NCBI GenBank assembly: GCA_026416815.1
Contig: JAOAEJ010000084.1
Location: 62,001 to 126,000 of the forward strand
From: Clostridia bacterium
Lineage (GTDB): Bacteria > Bacillota > Clostridia > Acetivibrionales > DSM-2933
Direction of reading: 5' to 3'
Length of the DNA: 64,000 nt
A program made the position numbers and the translations under genes. The notes below the pieces were generated by a model. It saw only the letters and a program-made list of their open reading frames with translations, was not told the origin of the DNA and made no database searches. Positions 7,907 to 16,018 of the stretch are shown piece after piece. Numbering within the stretch: the stretch's first letter is position 1; every line of letters starts with the position of its first letter.

Positions 7907-9271
7907 TTAAGGTGTAAATATATCTGATGGTAGAATTATTCCCGAACGGTCAAACTTCTCCATAAACTTAGGCTTAATGCCTGTAGGAGCAAACTCGCCC
8001 ATTATTCTTCCCTTTTCGTCCTTACCATACTGTTTGAATATAAAAATATCCTGAAGAGTAATTATATCTCCTTCCATCCCTACCACCTCGGTGATATGGG
8101 TAACTCTTCTGCTCCCGTCCTTCAATCTTGACTGCTGTACTATAAGGTCAACTGCTGAGGCTATTTGCTCCCTTATAGCTCTTACAGGAAGCTCCATTCC
8201 CGCCATAAGCACCATTGTTTCAAGCCTTGCCAGCATATCCCTTGGAGTATTAGCATGGCCTGTGGTTAGTGAACCGTCATGACCTGTATTCATAGCCTGG
8301 AGCATGTCCAGAGCTTCTCCGCTTCGCACCTCTCCTACTACTACCCTGTCCGGCCTCATCCTCAGTGCATTCCTCACCAGGTCCCTTATGGTTATTGCAC
8401 CCTTCCCCTCTATATTGGGCGGCCTTGTTTCGAGCTTCACAACGTGTTCCTGTCTTAATTGGAGTTCTGCTGCGTCTTCTATTGTTACTATTCTTTCGTC
8501 ATCGGGTATGAAGGATGAGATAACATTAAGTGTGGTTGTCTTACCGCTTCCTGTACCTCCCGATACTACTATGTTAAGCCTTGCTTCAACACAGGCCTTT
8601 AAAAACATTGCTACATTTGGAGTGAAGGTACCAAAGTTTATCAGGTCCTTTACGGTATATGGCTTCTCTGAAAATTTTCTTATGGTTATGGTAGGCCCGT
8701 TTAGTGCCAATGGAGGAATCACAGCATTCACACGGGAGCCATTTGGAAGCCTTGCGTCAACCATAGGCGAGCTTTCGTCTATCCTCCTGCCCAGAGGGGC
8801 AACTATTTTTTCAATTACATGCATTACGTGCTGGTCATCCTTGAACCTAACATTGCTTAGTACAAGCTTCCCTTTCTTTTCTACGTACACTTGGTGAGGA
8901 CCATTTACCATAATTTCCGATACGTCAGAATCCTGTATAAGAGGGTTTATCGGCCCAAAGCCGATTGTTTCATCAATTATTTCCGATATTATTTTCTGTC
9001 TTTCGTTTTTAGGTATATAGGAGTTTTCTTCATTTAAAAAATTTTCAACAATTGCTGTAATCTCTTTTTCAAGACCTTCCTCTCCGTCACCTTCATCGAT
9101 GTTTTTGAAGGCCTCGGTTTTTATCTCGTCGAATATTTTATTGTATATTTTTGCCTTTATAGCTGAAAATGGATCTTCCTCCTGAATCTGCTGAGGCTTT
9201 TTGACTTTTTGGCTTTTGCTATCTACTACATCGGTATTTTTTTCTTTTTGCAGCCTTTCCAGCAGTGACAT
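7907..9271 (-). CDS. cpaF: CpaF/TadA-type pilus assembly ATPase
   Basis: A 454-aa hexameric secretion ATPase. The N-terminal 100 residues are charged and helical. The N-domain contains SEIMVNGPHQVYVEKKGKL. The Walker A motif SGGTGSGKTTTLN is at about residue 243, the Asp box around DDERIVTIEDAAELQL, and the Walker B and His boxes in RPDRVVVGEVRSGEALDML and GSLTTGHANTPRDML. All key residues are intact. It powers extension, and possibly retraction, of Flp pili at the cytoplasmic face of the membrane. It sits between cpaE and tadB with short gaps. Confidence 0.95.
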   Translation of the reverse strand: MSLLERLQKEKNTDVVDSKSQKVKKPQQIQEEDPFSAIKAKIYNKIFDEIKTEAFKNIDEGDGEEGLEKEITAIVENFLNEENSYIPKNERQKIISEIIDETIGFGPINPLIQDSDVSEIMVNGPHQVYVEKKGKLVLSNVRFKDDQHVMHVIEKIVAPLGRRIDESSPMVDARLPNGSRVNAVIPPLALNGPTITIRKFSEKPYTVKDLINFGTFTPNVAMFLKACVEARLNIVVSGGTGSGKTTTLNVISSFIPDDERIVTIEDAAELQLRQEHVVKLETRPPNIEGKGAITIRDLVRNALRMRPDRVVVGEVRSGEALDMLQAMNTGHDGSLTTGHANTPRDMLARLETMVLMAGMELPVRAIREQIASAVDLIVQQSRLKDGSRRVTHITEVVGMEGDIITLQDIFIFKQYGKDEKGRIMGEFAPTGIKPKFMEKFDRSGIILPSDIFTP

Positions 9272-9300
9272 AATTATTCCCCCTTATAAGCCATTAAAAC

Positions 9301-10506
9301 TCAACCTAAGCCGAATATTTTTTTGAATGTCATTTTCTCCTTTACAACATCCACTTCTTTTTCATTAGTAAGCTCACTTGCAATAGTAATTAGCGCTTTG
9401 GCAACTTTTGTTTCTGTCCTTGTCATTACAAAAGGAAATCCTTTATTGGCGGATGTTATGACAGTCTGGCTATCCTCGGGAACATAAGCCCAAATATTAT
9501 GCTTTAGCGTATTCTCAAAATCTTTGTACCTGATTCCAAATTGTTCTGATGCTTTATTGAGGATAACGCTGATTTTCTCCTTAGAGTAGCGTAGGGACTC
9601 CATTACATCAATTCCCGCCTTTACATTTTTTATAGTCGGTAAGTCAAGAGTTGACAGGAAAAGTATTCTGTCCGATATATCGAGGGATGCAAGTACCGTT
9701 TCATGGAAGCTTGCAGATGAATCTACGATTATATAATGATAGTTTTCCTTAAGGGTTTTTATTATCTTCTCTACATGGGATGATGTTATATATTCTGCAT
9801 ACTCAGGCTTTATAGGTGCCGGCAATACCCTTACACCTGAAAAATGTGTAACCAGGTAATCTTCTATCAGGTCTGAGTCAAGCATATTGATTTCTTTTAT
9901 AAGGTCACTTATGGTATTCTTTACCGATACATTGAGCATTATCGCTACGTCGCCGAATTGTAAATCCAAGTCTATAAGAGCAACTTTTTTCTTGGTAAGT
10001 CTTGCTATACTTACGGCTAGATTTGAAGCTATTGTAGTCTTACCTACACCGCCTTTGGTACTGAATACAGTAATTACCTTTGATTTTATCTCTTCCTTTA
10101 TCTTAGGTATTGAAGAAATTTCCTTCCTTTTTGATTCAACGTCATAGGTTTTTATTATAGTCCTTATAAGGTCATCAGTAGAAAAAGGCTTGTTCAAAAA
10201 TTCTCTCGCTCCGGCAGACATTGCTTTTTTTAAGTATTCCTGTTCGCTCTGTACCGACATAATAATTACCGTGGTTTCGGGTATGCTTAGAGTAATCTCT
10301 TCTGTAGCTCTTATGCCATCCATAACCGGCATGTTTATATCCATCAGTACTATATCCGGCTTTGCTTCCTTGACGATGAAGATTGCCTCTTCACCATTTT
10401 CGGCTTCCCCTATAACTTCAATCCTTTTTTCAAAGGACAGTAGAGTTTTTAAATTATTTCTGGTTTCCTCACTATCGTCCACTACAACAACTTTTATTTT
10501 TTCCAT
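9301..10506 (-). CDS. cpaE: CpaE-like protein: receiver domain fused to a ParA/MinD-type ATPase
   Basis: A 401-aa protein. Residues 1-120 are a complete response-regulator receiver: DDSEE acidic pair, phospho-acceptor Asp near residue 54 in DIVLMDINMP, and the usual Thr/Ser and Lys (FLNKPFSTDD). From about 148 a MinD/ParA-like ATPase follows, with the deviant Walker A KGGVGKTTIASN, a switch region LIDLDLQFGD and a HYIIVDSSASF segment. In Tad systems CpaE localises the pilus machine. An intact receiver suggests phosphorylation control, possibly by the kinase encoded at 14258-15433, although that partnership is only an inference from proximity. Confidence 0.9.
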   Translation of the reverse strand: MEKIKVVVVDDSEETRNNLKTLLSFEKRIEVIGEAENGEEAIFIVKEAKPDIVLMDINMPVMDGIRATEEITLSIPETTVIIMSVQSEQEYLKKAMSAGAREFLNKPFSTDDLIRTIIKTYDVESKRKEISSIPKIKEEIKSKVITVFSTKGGVGKTTIASNLAVSIARLTKKKVALIDLDLQFGDVAIMLNVSVKNTISDLIKEINMLDSDLIEDYLVTHFSGVRVLPAPIKPEYAEYITSSHVEKIIKTLKENYHYIIVDSSASFHETVLASLDISDRILFLSTLDLPTIKNVKAGIDVMESLRYSKEKISVILNKASEQFGIRYKDFENTLKHNIWAYVPEDSQTVITSANKGFPFVMTRTETKVAKALITIASELTNEKEVDVVKEKMTFKKIFGLG

Positions 10507-10579
10507 ATAAATTCCCCCTCAAATCGATCACAGCAAAACTACAATTGTGTTTAACTCAAATGTTTGTAAATTTTCTATA

Positions 10580-11332
10580 TTATTTAGGCAATATTGTATA
10601 GCCTCTGTTTGGTGCTACATCGTTCCTTATCACGCCCGGAGTATTTACAGTTTTGTTGTCCCCTACTGGTCTTAGGGCAAGACGCACTACTGCAAACTCA
10701 GTTGAAAAAACCAGCTTTTCCGCTTCAAAAGGATTGACAGCCAGTGTCACCGTCTTGGGCAGCTCCTCAGCCTTCTTATCTTCCTCTACTATCTGTTCTT
10801 GCCCCAGTGCCAGTACCTGAACGTTTTGCAGTATGATTTTTGTTACTCCCGGAAACAAGTACTTATTTGTTTTGTCTTCCAGCTCTTCCTTTTGAAATGT
10901 AGCGATAACATCAACAAAATCACCCGGCCTTAAAAGGTTTGCCACTTCAATTTGCTCGTTTACGTTTAAACTTACTGCCCTTTTTCCTTCGGGAATATTA
11001 TAGGCAAGCGCCAGATTTTTGTCTTCCACCAGCCTATCTCTTAGGATTTGTTCCCCCTCTATGATACGCTCCTTGATACGTTTTCCTACTATGTCTGCCT
11101 TATTCATAACCGCCTTAGGGTTTAGATAATCTCTTGTCACCTTAAGCTCTTTTACATCATCTTCTTCAATTTTGTGCTTTGGAGGCAGGGTTTTGGATGC
11201 TACATATGTATTTATGTAGTCTACTGATACACTCTGTGTTGTTTGCTTTTTAATAAAGTAATGTATAAAGAAGGTAGTAAATACAGCCATAATTAGTGCC
11301 ATTAATATAACCTTTTTATTTACCGATTCCAT
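10580..11332 (-). CDS. cpaB: Flp pilus assembly protein CpaB (SAF domain)
   Basis: A 250-aa protein with one N-terminal membrane anchor (KKVILMALIMAVFTTFFIHYF) and an extracellular part. The SAF domain reads TLPPKHKIEEDDVKELKV followed by VGKRIKERIIEGEQILRDRL. The RcpC-like domain reads KRAVSLNVNEQIEVANLLRPGDFVDV and later LAVNPFEAEKLVFSTEFAVV. It is the usual periplasmic/wall-facing component of Tad systems. In Gram-positives, with no secretin, its exact role is unclear. It lies 73 bp upstream of cpaE in the operon. Confidence 0.88.
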   Translation of the reverse strand: MESVNKKVILMALIMAVFTTFFIHYFIKKQTTQSVSVDYINTYVASKTLPPKHKIEEDDVKELKVTRDYLNPKAVMNKADIVGKRIKERIIEGEQILRDRLVEDKNLALAYNIPEGKRAVSLNVNEQIEVANLLRPGDFVDVIATFQKEELEDKTNKYLFPGVTKIILQNVQVLALGQEQIVEEDKKAEELPKTVTLAVNPFEAEKLVFSTEFAVVRLALRPVGDNKTVNTPGVIRNDVAPNRGYTILPK

Positions 11333-11382
11333 TTTATTTTCCCCCTTATTCCCTGAACTCTGCGGTTCTTTATCTTTTGAAA

Positions 11383-12309
11383 TTAGTGGTATAACCGGAC
11401 TCCTGATAATCCGAAGTCTGGGATGCCGTCACTTATATCTGAGCTGACAGTGTGCTTAATAAATTTTCCTTCTATAATAACTCTTTCTTTATTAATGCTG
11501 CTTTCTTCTATATAAAAAGCTGTAAATCCTAAAACTTTCATAGGCTCTTTACCTGTCAAATCCATACTGTCTACTACCGGGATAATAACTATTCTCGGAC
11601 AGTTTTCGAGGGTGGCGCCTTTTTCAACAACTGAAGCCTCTTTACATTTACTAATAAGCTTTTGTATACCTTCACTGGTATCGGATAATATGTCTCCTCT
11701 CAGTGCATATACTCTGTCACCTACCGTAACTTTTTTTCTATAGCCATATATTATGCTGCTCTTGTAGTTATCTCTTCCTACGTTTAAAGGAGCAATTTGA
11801 ATTGTATCTTTGCTTGTAGTAATATTATTTGATAGGATATATTTTTTGTTATAAGTAAAGTTTTGTTTCAGAACTGCTATTGGAGCTATTCCTTTGTATG
11901 CGCTTACATTTGAAAGCTTCGCCGTTACCCTGGTTGTAATTTGCTTTTCATTGATTCCTATTAGCTTCAAAAATATATACTCAAGCGGTCTACCTATGTA
12001 TACCGTAATTTCCTTCTTATTGTCCGCGATTTTTACATCAAAATCATTGAGATCATTTACCTCTTTTAACGTTTGTATTCTTACCGTCTCTGCTGCATTA
12101 GAGCCACCTTTCACAAGTTCCTGTGCACCTATGTATGCAAGCTCCTCAACTGTTTTTGTCAGCTTAAATCGTTCAATAGCTACATATCCTATATCTGTAA
12201 TTAAGGCTGCTAGTAAAGCTATTATTAGGGTAGTACAAACTATAACTACCGAAGTGCTGCCTTTTGAACTTCTTATTAATAAACTAAGCGTTGATAGGTT
12301 TTCCTTCAT
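11383..12309 (-). CDS. TadG-like pilus-associated membrane protein
   Basis: About 308 aa. The ATG at 12307-12309 is chosen because GAGGTG lies 6 nt upstream; an in-frame GTG nine bases earlier overlaps that site. An N-terminal pilin-like hydrophobic segment after KGSTSVVIVCTTLIIALLAA resembles the TadE/TadG prepilin region. The rest (about 270 residues) is an extracytoplasmic domain with repeated strands and no recognised catalytic motif. TadG-like proteins are thought to be minor pilins or wall-spanning anchors. Its position directly after tadE supports the call. Confidence 0.75.
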   Translation of the reverse strand: MKENLSTLSLLIRSSKGSTSVVIVCTTLIIALLAALITDIGYVAIERFKLTKTVEELAYIGAQELVKGGSNAAETVRIQTLKEVNDLNDFDVKIADNKKEITVYIGRPLEYIFLKLIGINEKQITTRVTAKLSNVSAYKGIAPIAVLKQNFTYNKKYILSNNITTSKDTIQIAPLNVGRDNYKSSIIYGYRKKVTVGDRVYALRGDILSDTSEGIQKLISKCKEASVVEKGATLENCPRIVIIPVVDSMDLTGKEPMKVLGFTAFYIEESSINKERVIIEGKFIKHTVSSDISDGIPDFGLSGVRLYH

Positions 12310-12329
12310 CTTAATCACCTCGCAGTTCC

Positions 12330-12728
12330 CTACTCAACCCTCATTACAGTCCGGGATGTCAATCGTACTGGGTTTGGAACAATTGCACTGATTACAGGGG
12401 TAAGCAGGCTATTATCGTACTGAACTGTAACTGTGACCTCATCACCTTTTTTTCTCACCGATTCTGCCGGATATATAGTCACCCTTATCTGTGATTGCTC
12501 TAGAGTGGTAGTAGCATTGATGACACTTGAAACTATGTTTGAATCTGTTTTGCCTATAGCTGCACTTCTGGCACCTTCCCTCGAAGCATTGGTTATAACG
12601 ATATAGTTATTAAATAATAATCCGAAATCTATAATTCCCATTAAGATAAGAACGATTATAGGGAGTATCAGAGCTGTTTCTACTACTGCTTGACCTTTCT
12701 TTCCCGGATTAAATTTATCCTTTTGCAT
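12330..12728 (-). CDS. tadE: TadE-like minor pseudopilin
   Basis: About 132 aa. The ATG at 12726-12728 is preferred over an in-frame GTG at 12735-12737, which almost touches the GAGG site. After a short basic leader comes GKKGQAVVETALILPIIVLILMG, the classic TadE transmembrane start with the conserved Glu, followed by NYIVITNASREGARSAAIG, a hallmark of the family. The C-terminal domain is small and strand-rich. It is the first gene after the intercistronic hairpin and 20 bp upstream of the TadG-like gene. Confidence 0.88.
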   Translation of the reverse strand: MQKDKFNPGKKGQAVVETALILPIIVLILMGIIDFGLLFNNYIVITNASREGARSAAIGKTDSNIVSSVINATTTLEQSQIRVTIYPAESVRKKGDEVTVTVQYDNSLLTPVISAIVPNPVRLTSRTVMRVE

Positions 12729-12768
12729 GATACTCACTTCCTCTGAATTGATCTATTTGTATAATACT

Positions 12769-12804
12769 AAAATTGCCCTACCTGAAACCAGATAGGGCAA
12801 TTTT
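12769..12804 (-). terminator. Hairpin between flp pilin and tadE (attenuator or partial terminator)
   Basis: The 12-bp arms AAAATTGCCCTA and TAGGGCAATTTT enclose 12 nt. On the minus strand the stem ends in TTTTAG. It lies between the pilin genes and the machinery genes, and would allow far more pilin than machinery mRNA. Confidence 0.7.
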
Positions 12805-12822
12805 GTCCCAAGTAGTCGGTCA

Positions 12823-12987
12823 TTAATGTATGTTATTGGCTACGTTTGTAAATAGAGTCGCAATCTTAGGTCCTAATACAACCAGGGCTGCTATTACTGC
12901 TACTGCTATAAGAGATATTATCAGCCCATATTCTACCATACCTTGTCCCTTCTTATTGTCCTTTATTGCCTTTAGTATTTTTAGCAT
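12823..12987 (-). CDS. flp: Flp pilin 1 (54 aa)
   Basis: The start at 12985-12987 (MLKILKAIKD) follows a GGTGGAG site. After the leader the protein has the Flp processing region KKGQGMVEYGLIISLIAVAV: the mature pilin is expected to begin after Gly, with Glu five residues in. One hydrophobic helix and a short tail (KIATLFTNVANNIH) complete it. It is nearly identical to the second pilin upstream from KKGQGMVEYG to ATLFTN, which points to a recent duplication. No prepilin peptidase (TadV) is in the window, so processing must be encoded elsewhere. Confidence 0.9.
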   Translation of the reverse strand: MLKILKAIKDNKKGQGMVEYGLIISLIAVAVIAALVVLGPKIATLFTNVANNIH

Positions 12988-13198
12988 ATTGCTCTCCACC
13001 TTTCACAAAAGAGTGATTAATTTATTCATTTAAAAATTTAGTTCTTGAAGCTCGTTATATACTTATTTTGTCATTTGAAGTCTATCTATAGTTTTTTTCT
13101 TGGAGTAAATATATTTCACAACTCAAATGCAGGGGTTTTAACTGAAACATAAGTTTGACTTTTTATACTTTTTCTTTTTAATACTGAAGTCTGCCTTT

Positions 13199-13372
13199 TT
13201 AGAAATTGTTTGATATGTTTGTAAACAGTGTTGCGATCTTAGGTCCTAATACAACCAAGGCTGCTATTACTGCTACTGCAATTAGTGAGATAATGAGTCC
13301 GTATTCTACCATACCTTGTCCCTTTTTGTTTTTTAACATTCCTCTTAAAAAGTTTTTATATCCCTTCATCAT
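13199..13372 (-). CDS. flp: Flp pilin 2 (57 aa)
   Basis: The ATG at 13370-13372 lies 8 nt after AGGAGG (13381-13386). The leader is MMKGYKNFLRGMLKN, longer than in pilin 1, followed by the same KKGQGMVEYGLIISLIAVAV core and a tail ending TLFTNISNNF. It differs from pilin 1 only in the leader and a few tail residues. It is the first gene of the Tad locus on the minus strand, 211 bp upstream of pilin 1. A TATAAT lies at 13443-13448, about 70 bp upstream, with a poor -35 region. Confidence 0.9.
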   Translation of the reverse strand: MMKGYKNFLRGMLKNKKGQGMVEYGLIISLIAVAVIAALVVLGPKIATLFTNISNNF

Positions 13373-13519
13373 ATAAATTACCTCCTTAAATTTTTTTCCG
13401 ATTTGTTTTTTATTTTTTGTTTTGTTCCTGTTCTCTGATTTTATTATAAAAAATCTATACGCATTAATCTATGCGCCATTGGCACTCATTTACATAGCAC
13501 GATGTTCCCACATAAAAAA

Positions 13520-13553
13520 CGGGAAGTAAGTACTTTAAAGTACTTACTTCCCG
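13520..13553 (-). terminator. Terminator of the DegS/DegU-like operon
   Basis: A perfect 34-bp palindrome with half-site CGGGAAGTAAGTACTTT. On the minus strand it is followed by TTTTTT. It lies 62 bp past the response-regulator stop codon and separates this operon from the pilin genes. Confidence 0.85.
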
Positions 13554-13614
13554 GGACTTTATTACTAATTCCTGTGCTTATGTTACCAGATATGTAGTTT
13601 GCAGTTTCACTGTA

Positions 13615-14265
13615 TCAGCTCTTTAAATTGTGCTTGAATGCGTATATTGCCGCCTGGGTCCTATCGGATACATTCAGTTTCTTGAATATATTGGAAACAT
13701 GGTTTTTCACCGTTTTCTCACTTATATACAGGTGCTTTGCTATTTCCTTATTTATCATACCCTCTGCTATAAGCTCTAAAACCTCAACTTCTCTGGAGGT
13801 AAGAGCATTTTCATCGTTTTTGTCTTTCTCATGGAGCGTTACCCTGTTGAATTCTTTTACAAGCTCCTTGGTCATATTGGGCTGGATATAGGACTGTCCC
13901 CTATGAACACTCCTTATTGCTTCAATGAGTACCAGTGGCTCAGCGTCCTTTAAGACATAGCCCTCCGATCCCATTTGTAGTGTTTTGAACAAATATTCCC
14001 TGTCCTGATGAATTGTGAGCACTATAATTTTAAACGGATGTGAATCCTGCTTCAATTCTTTTATAGCTTGCAACCCGTTTGTTCCGGGCATATTGATATC
14101 CATGAGTATTACATCAGGCTTATGTTCTTTAGCGAGTTTAACTGCCTCATCTCCGTTTGCTGCCTGAGCTATTACAACAATATCGTCCTCTAATTCCAGG
14201 ATCTGCTTCAACCCTTGCCTTACCATAGAATGGTCATCTGCAATTAACACCCTTATTTTACTCAT
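13615..14265 (-). CDS. NarL/LuxR-family response regulator (DegU-like)
   Basis: A 216-aa protein. The receiver domain (1-120) has the acidic pair in IADDHSMVRQG, the phospho-acceptor Asp near 55 in DVILMDINMPGTNG, Thr in VLTIHQ and Lys in VLKDAEP. The C-terminal helix-turn-helix (about 150-212) reads LTSREVEVLELIAEGMINKEIAKHL and KTVKNHVSNIFKKLNV, a standard LuxR-type DNA-binding domain. It overlaps the kinase gene by 8 bp, so the two are translated together. In related bacteria DegU controls motility, exoenzymes and competence. Here the pilus operon lies directly downstream in the same orientation, separated by a terminator. Confidence 0.92.
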   Translation of the reverse strand: MSKIRVLIADDHSMVRQGLKQILELEDDIVVIAQAANGDEAVKLAKEHKPDVILMDINMPGTNGLQAIKELKQDSHPFKIIVLTIHQDREYLFKTLQMGSEGYVLKDAEPLVLIEAIRSVHRGQSYIQPNMTKELVKEFNRVTLHEKDKNDENALTSREVEVLELIAEGMINKEIAKHLYISEKTVKNHVSNIFKKLNVSDRTQAAIYAFKHNLKS

Positions 14266-15433
14266 TTTGGACCCCCTCTTCCTGTATTAAAGGTATCGTT
14301 ATATTCAGCCTTGTACCTTTACCCTTTTCCGAATTTATTTCAAACTCTCCATTTAAGAGTTCCACCCTTTCTCTCATACTGAAAAGCCCGAATCCACTGT
14401 TAATATCATCGCTCTTAACCTTTAAATCTTCTATATTAAATCCCTTTCCATCATCGTATACGTATAGCTTAAGGTATTCATCCAAAAATTCGAGATTTAT
14501 TATCACGTTTTGAGCGTGAGCATGTTTATTTATATTGCTGATGGCTTCCTGAACAATTCTAAATACCGTCAAAGAGATTACAGGCTTTGTGTCTTCATAA
14601 ACCCCTCGGGTTTTAAAGGAAACAGCTATACCGGCCTCTTCCTGAAATGTCATAATAAATCTTTGTAGGGTAGGTACCAGTCCCAGGTCATCTAAAGACA
14701 TAGGCCTAAGGTTATATATTATTTTTCTGACATCCTGAAGGCTTTCCCGTACAATCCGTTTAAGCTGCTGAAGCTCTGCTTTCACCTTGTCCATATCCAC
14801 GTCAATAAGCCTTTCGCATATTTCAGCTTTCAATACTACATTGGACATGGATTGTGCAGGTCCATCATGTATGTCCCGGGCTACCCGCTGGCGTTCCTCC
14901 TCCTGAGCTTTTATAATTCGAAGTCCCAGAAGCTGCCTTTGCTGCATTCCCTCAAGCTGTAAACTTACTTCTTTCAAATCACCGGTCAGGTAACTGAGTG
15001 CCACACCTACATGTGCTATAAGGTTGTCTGCTTTCTGAACAGTCTTATAAGACTCCTTAATCCTTACTTCCAAATCATTTCTTCTTTTAATCAGGTGTTG
15101 TTCCTGCTCGCGCTTGATTGCTAGCTCTATACGGAGATTATCGGCTTTTTCGTATGCACCCTTAAGCTCTTGCTCGGAATACTTCTCATGATTCCTGTTT
15201 ACAAGCATAAGCTTACGTTTGCTTTCCTTTAGTTCGTTCTCAATAACCTCTACCGAATCTATTAGCTCTTTAACCTGCTGTTTTAGCTGTTTTAGCTCTT
15301 CTTCAAGCTTTTTGCATTCTCTTCTCGCACTTTCAGCAATATCATAAATTTCGCTCTTGCTATTATCTATAGCCTCGATAGTTTTTTTAATGATTTTGTC
15401 CAGCTTGGATACATCAAGTTTGAAATTAGCCAC
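14258..15433 (-). CDS. Cytoplasmic sensor histidine kinase (DegS-like)
   Basis: A 391-aa protein with a GTG start and an AAGG site 8 nt upstream. Residues 1-170 are a long coiled coil without membrane segments (DegS/sensory domain type). The HisKA_3 phospho-acceptor is at about 189 in VARDIHDGPAQSMSNVVLKAE. The ATPase domain follows with the N box EAISNINKHAHAQNV, G1 box VYDDGKGFN and G2 box GFGLFSMRERVELLNG. It has no transmembrane sensor, so it must read a cytoplasmic signal or a partner protein. The overlapping gene encodes its response regulator. Confidence 0.92.
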   Translation of the reverse strand: MANFKLDVSKLDKIIKKTIEAIDNSKSEIYDIAESARRECKKLEEELKQLKQQVKELIDSVEVIENELKESKRKLMLVNRNHEKYSEQELKGAYEKADNLRIELAIKREQEQHLIKRRNDLEVRIKESYKTVQKADNLIAHVGVALSYLTGDLKEVSLQLEGMQQRQLLGLRIIKAQEEERQRVARDIHDGPAQSMSNVVLKAEICERLIDVDMDKVKAELQQLKRIVRESLQDVRKIIYNLRPMSLDDLGLVPTLQRFIMTFQEEAGIAVSFKTRGVYEDTKPVISLTVFRIVQEAISNINKHAHAQNVIINLEFLDEYLKLYVYDDGKGFNIEDLKVKSDDINSGFGLFSMRERVELLNGEFEINSEKGKGTRLNITIPLIQEEGVQNE

Positions 15434-15574
15434 ACTCTTTACCTTCCTGTCTAAGAAACTTACGTAGTATATTCTACATTAAAGATTATAATTCCTCTTA
15501 GTACATTATACCATAGGGTATTTTTTTTGAAAAAAGGTGAAAATTGTTCAAGTAAAATTTTTTTAAAATTATTG

Positions 15575-15603
15575 TTGACAACTAGCCACTTTGCTCTTAT
15601 AAT
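15575..15603 (+). promoter_or_regulatory. Consensus sigma-A promoter of tRNA-Lys
   Basis: TTGACA at 15575-15580 and TATAAT at 15598-15603 with exactly 17 bp between them: a perfect consensus, as expected for a stable-RNA gene. It starts 45 bp upstream of the tRNA. Confidence 0.9.
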
Positions 15604-15647
15604 ATAAAAGTGTTGAAACGAGCTACACAAAAAAACAACGCAAACAT

Positions 15648-15723
15648 GCGCCATTAGCTCAGTTGGTAGAGCAACTGACTCTTAATCAGTGGGCCCTGGG
15701 TTCGAGTCCCCGATGGCGCACCA
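15648..15723 (+). tRNA. tRNA-Lys (anticodon CTT)
   Basis: A 76-nt cloverleaf with encoded CCA. The acceptor GCGCCAT pairs with ATGGCGC, the D arm is GCTC-AGTTGGTA-GAGC and the anticodon stem CTGA/TCAG holds loop CTCTTAA with anticodon CTT. The T loop is TTCGAGT. The T stem CTGGG/CCCCG has one T-C mismatch at its second pair. A strong promoter lies upstream and a 17-bp stem terminator just downstream. Confidence 0.96.
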
Positions 15724-15726
15724 AGT

Positions 15727-15768
15727 AAAAACCACACGGTTTTGAATATTTAAAACCGTGTGGTTTTT
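15727..15768 (+). terminator. Terminator of tRNA-Lys
   Basis: The perfect 17-bp arms AAAAACCACACGGTTTT and AAAACCGTGTGGTTTTT have an 8-nt loop, with the U-run inside the 3' arm, 4 nt after the CCA end. Confidence 0.9.
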
Positions 15769-16006
15769 GCTATATACACCTATATACTGCAACGCACTTT
15801 TTTTTAATAAATCTCCACAAAATTACACTAAGCCATATGACATTGAAAACCAGGAGTATTTATCAATAAAATCGCTAATAAATTGATAAAAAATCTTTAG
15901 AAATGCCTATATATTAGGTTTGAATAATTCTGATTTTTAGACTTATACTCTAAAGGATTTCTTCTCTTTCTACAATATTCCTTACATATAAACCTATATA
16001 CCGTCC

Positions 16007-16012
16007 CATAAT
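16007..16012 (+). promoter_or_regulatory. Possible -10 element of the large structured RNA
   Basis: CATAAT at 16007-16012 would place the transcription start at about 16019, exactly where the closing helix of the RNA begins. The -35 region is poor (TTACAT at 15982, 19 bp away). An alternative pair, TTGAAT at 15920 and TATACT at 15944 with an 18-bp spacer, would give a 60-nt longer transcript. Nothing else is recognisable in 15770-16018. Confidence 0.35.
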
Positions 16013-16018
16013 AATAGC

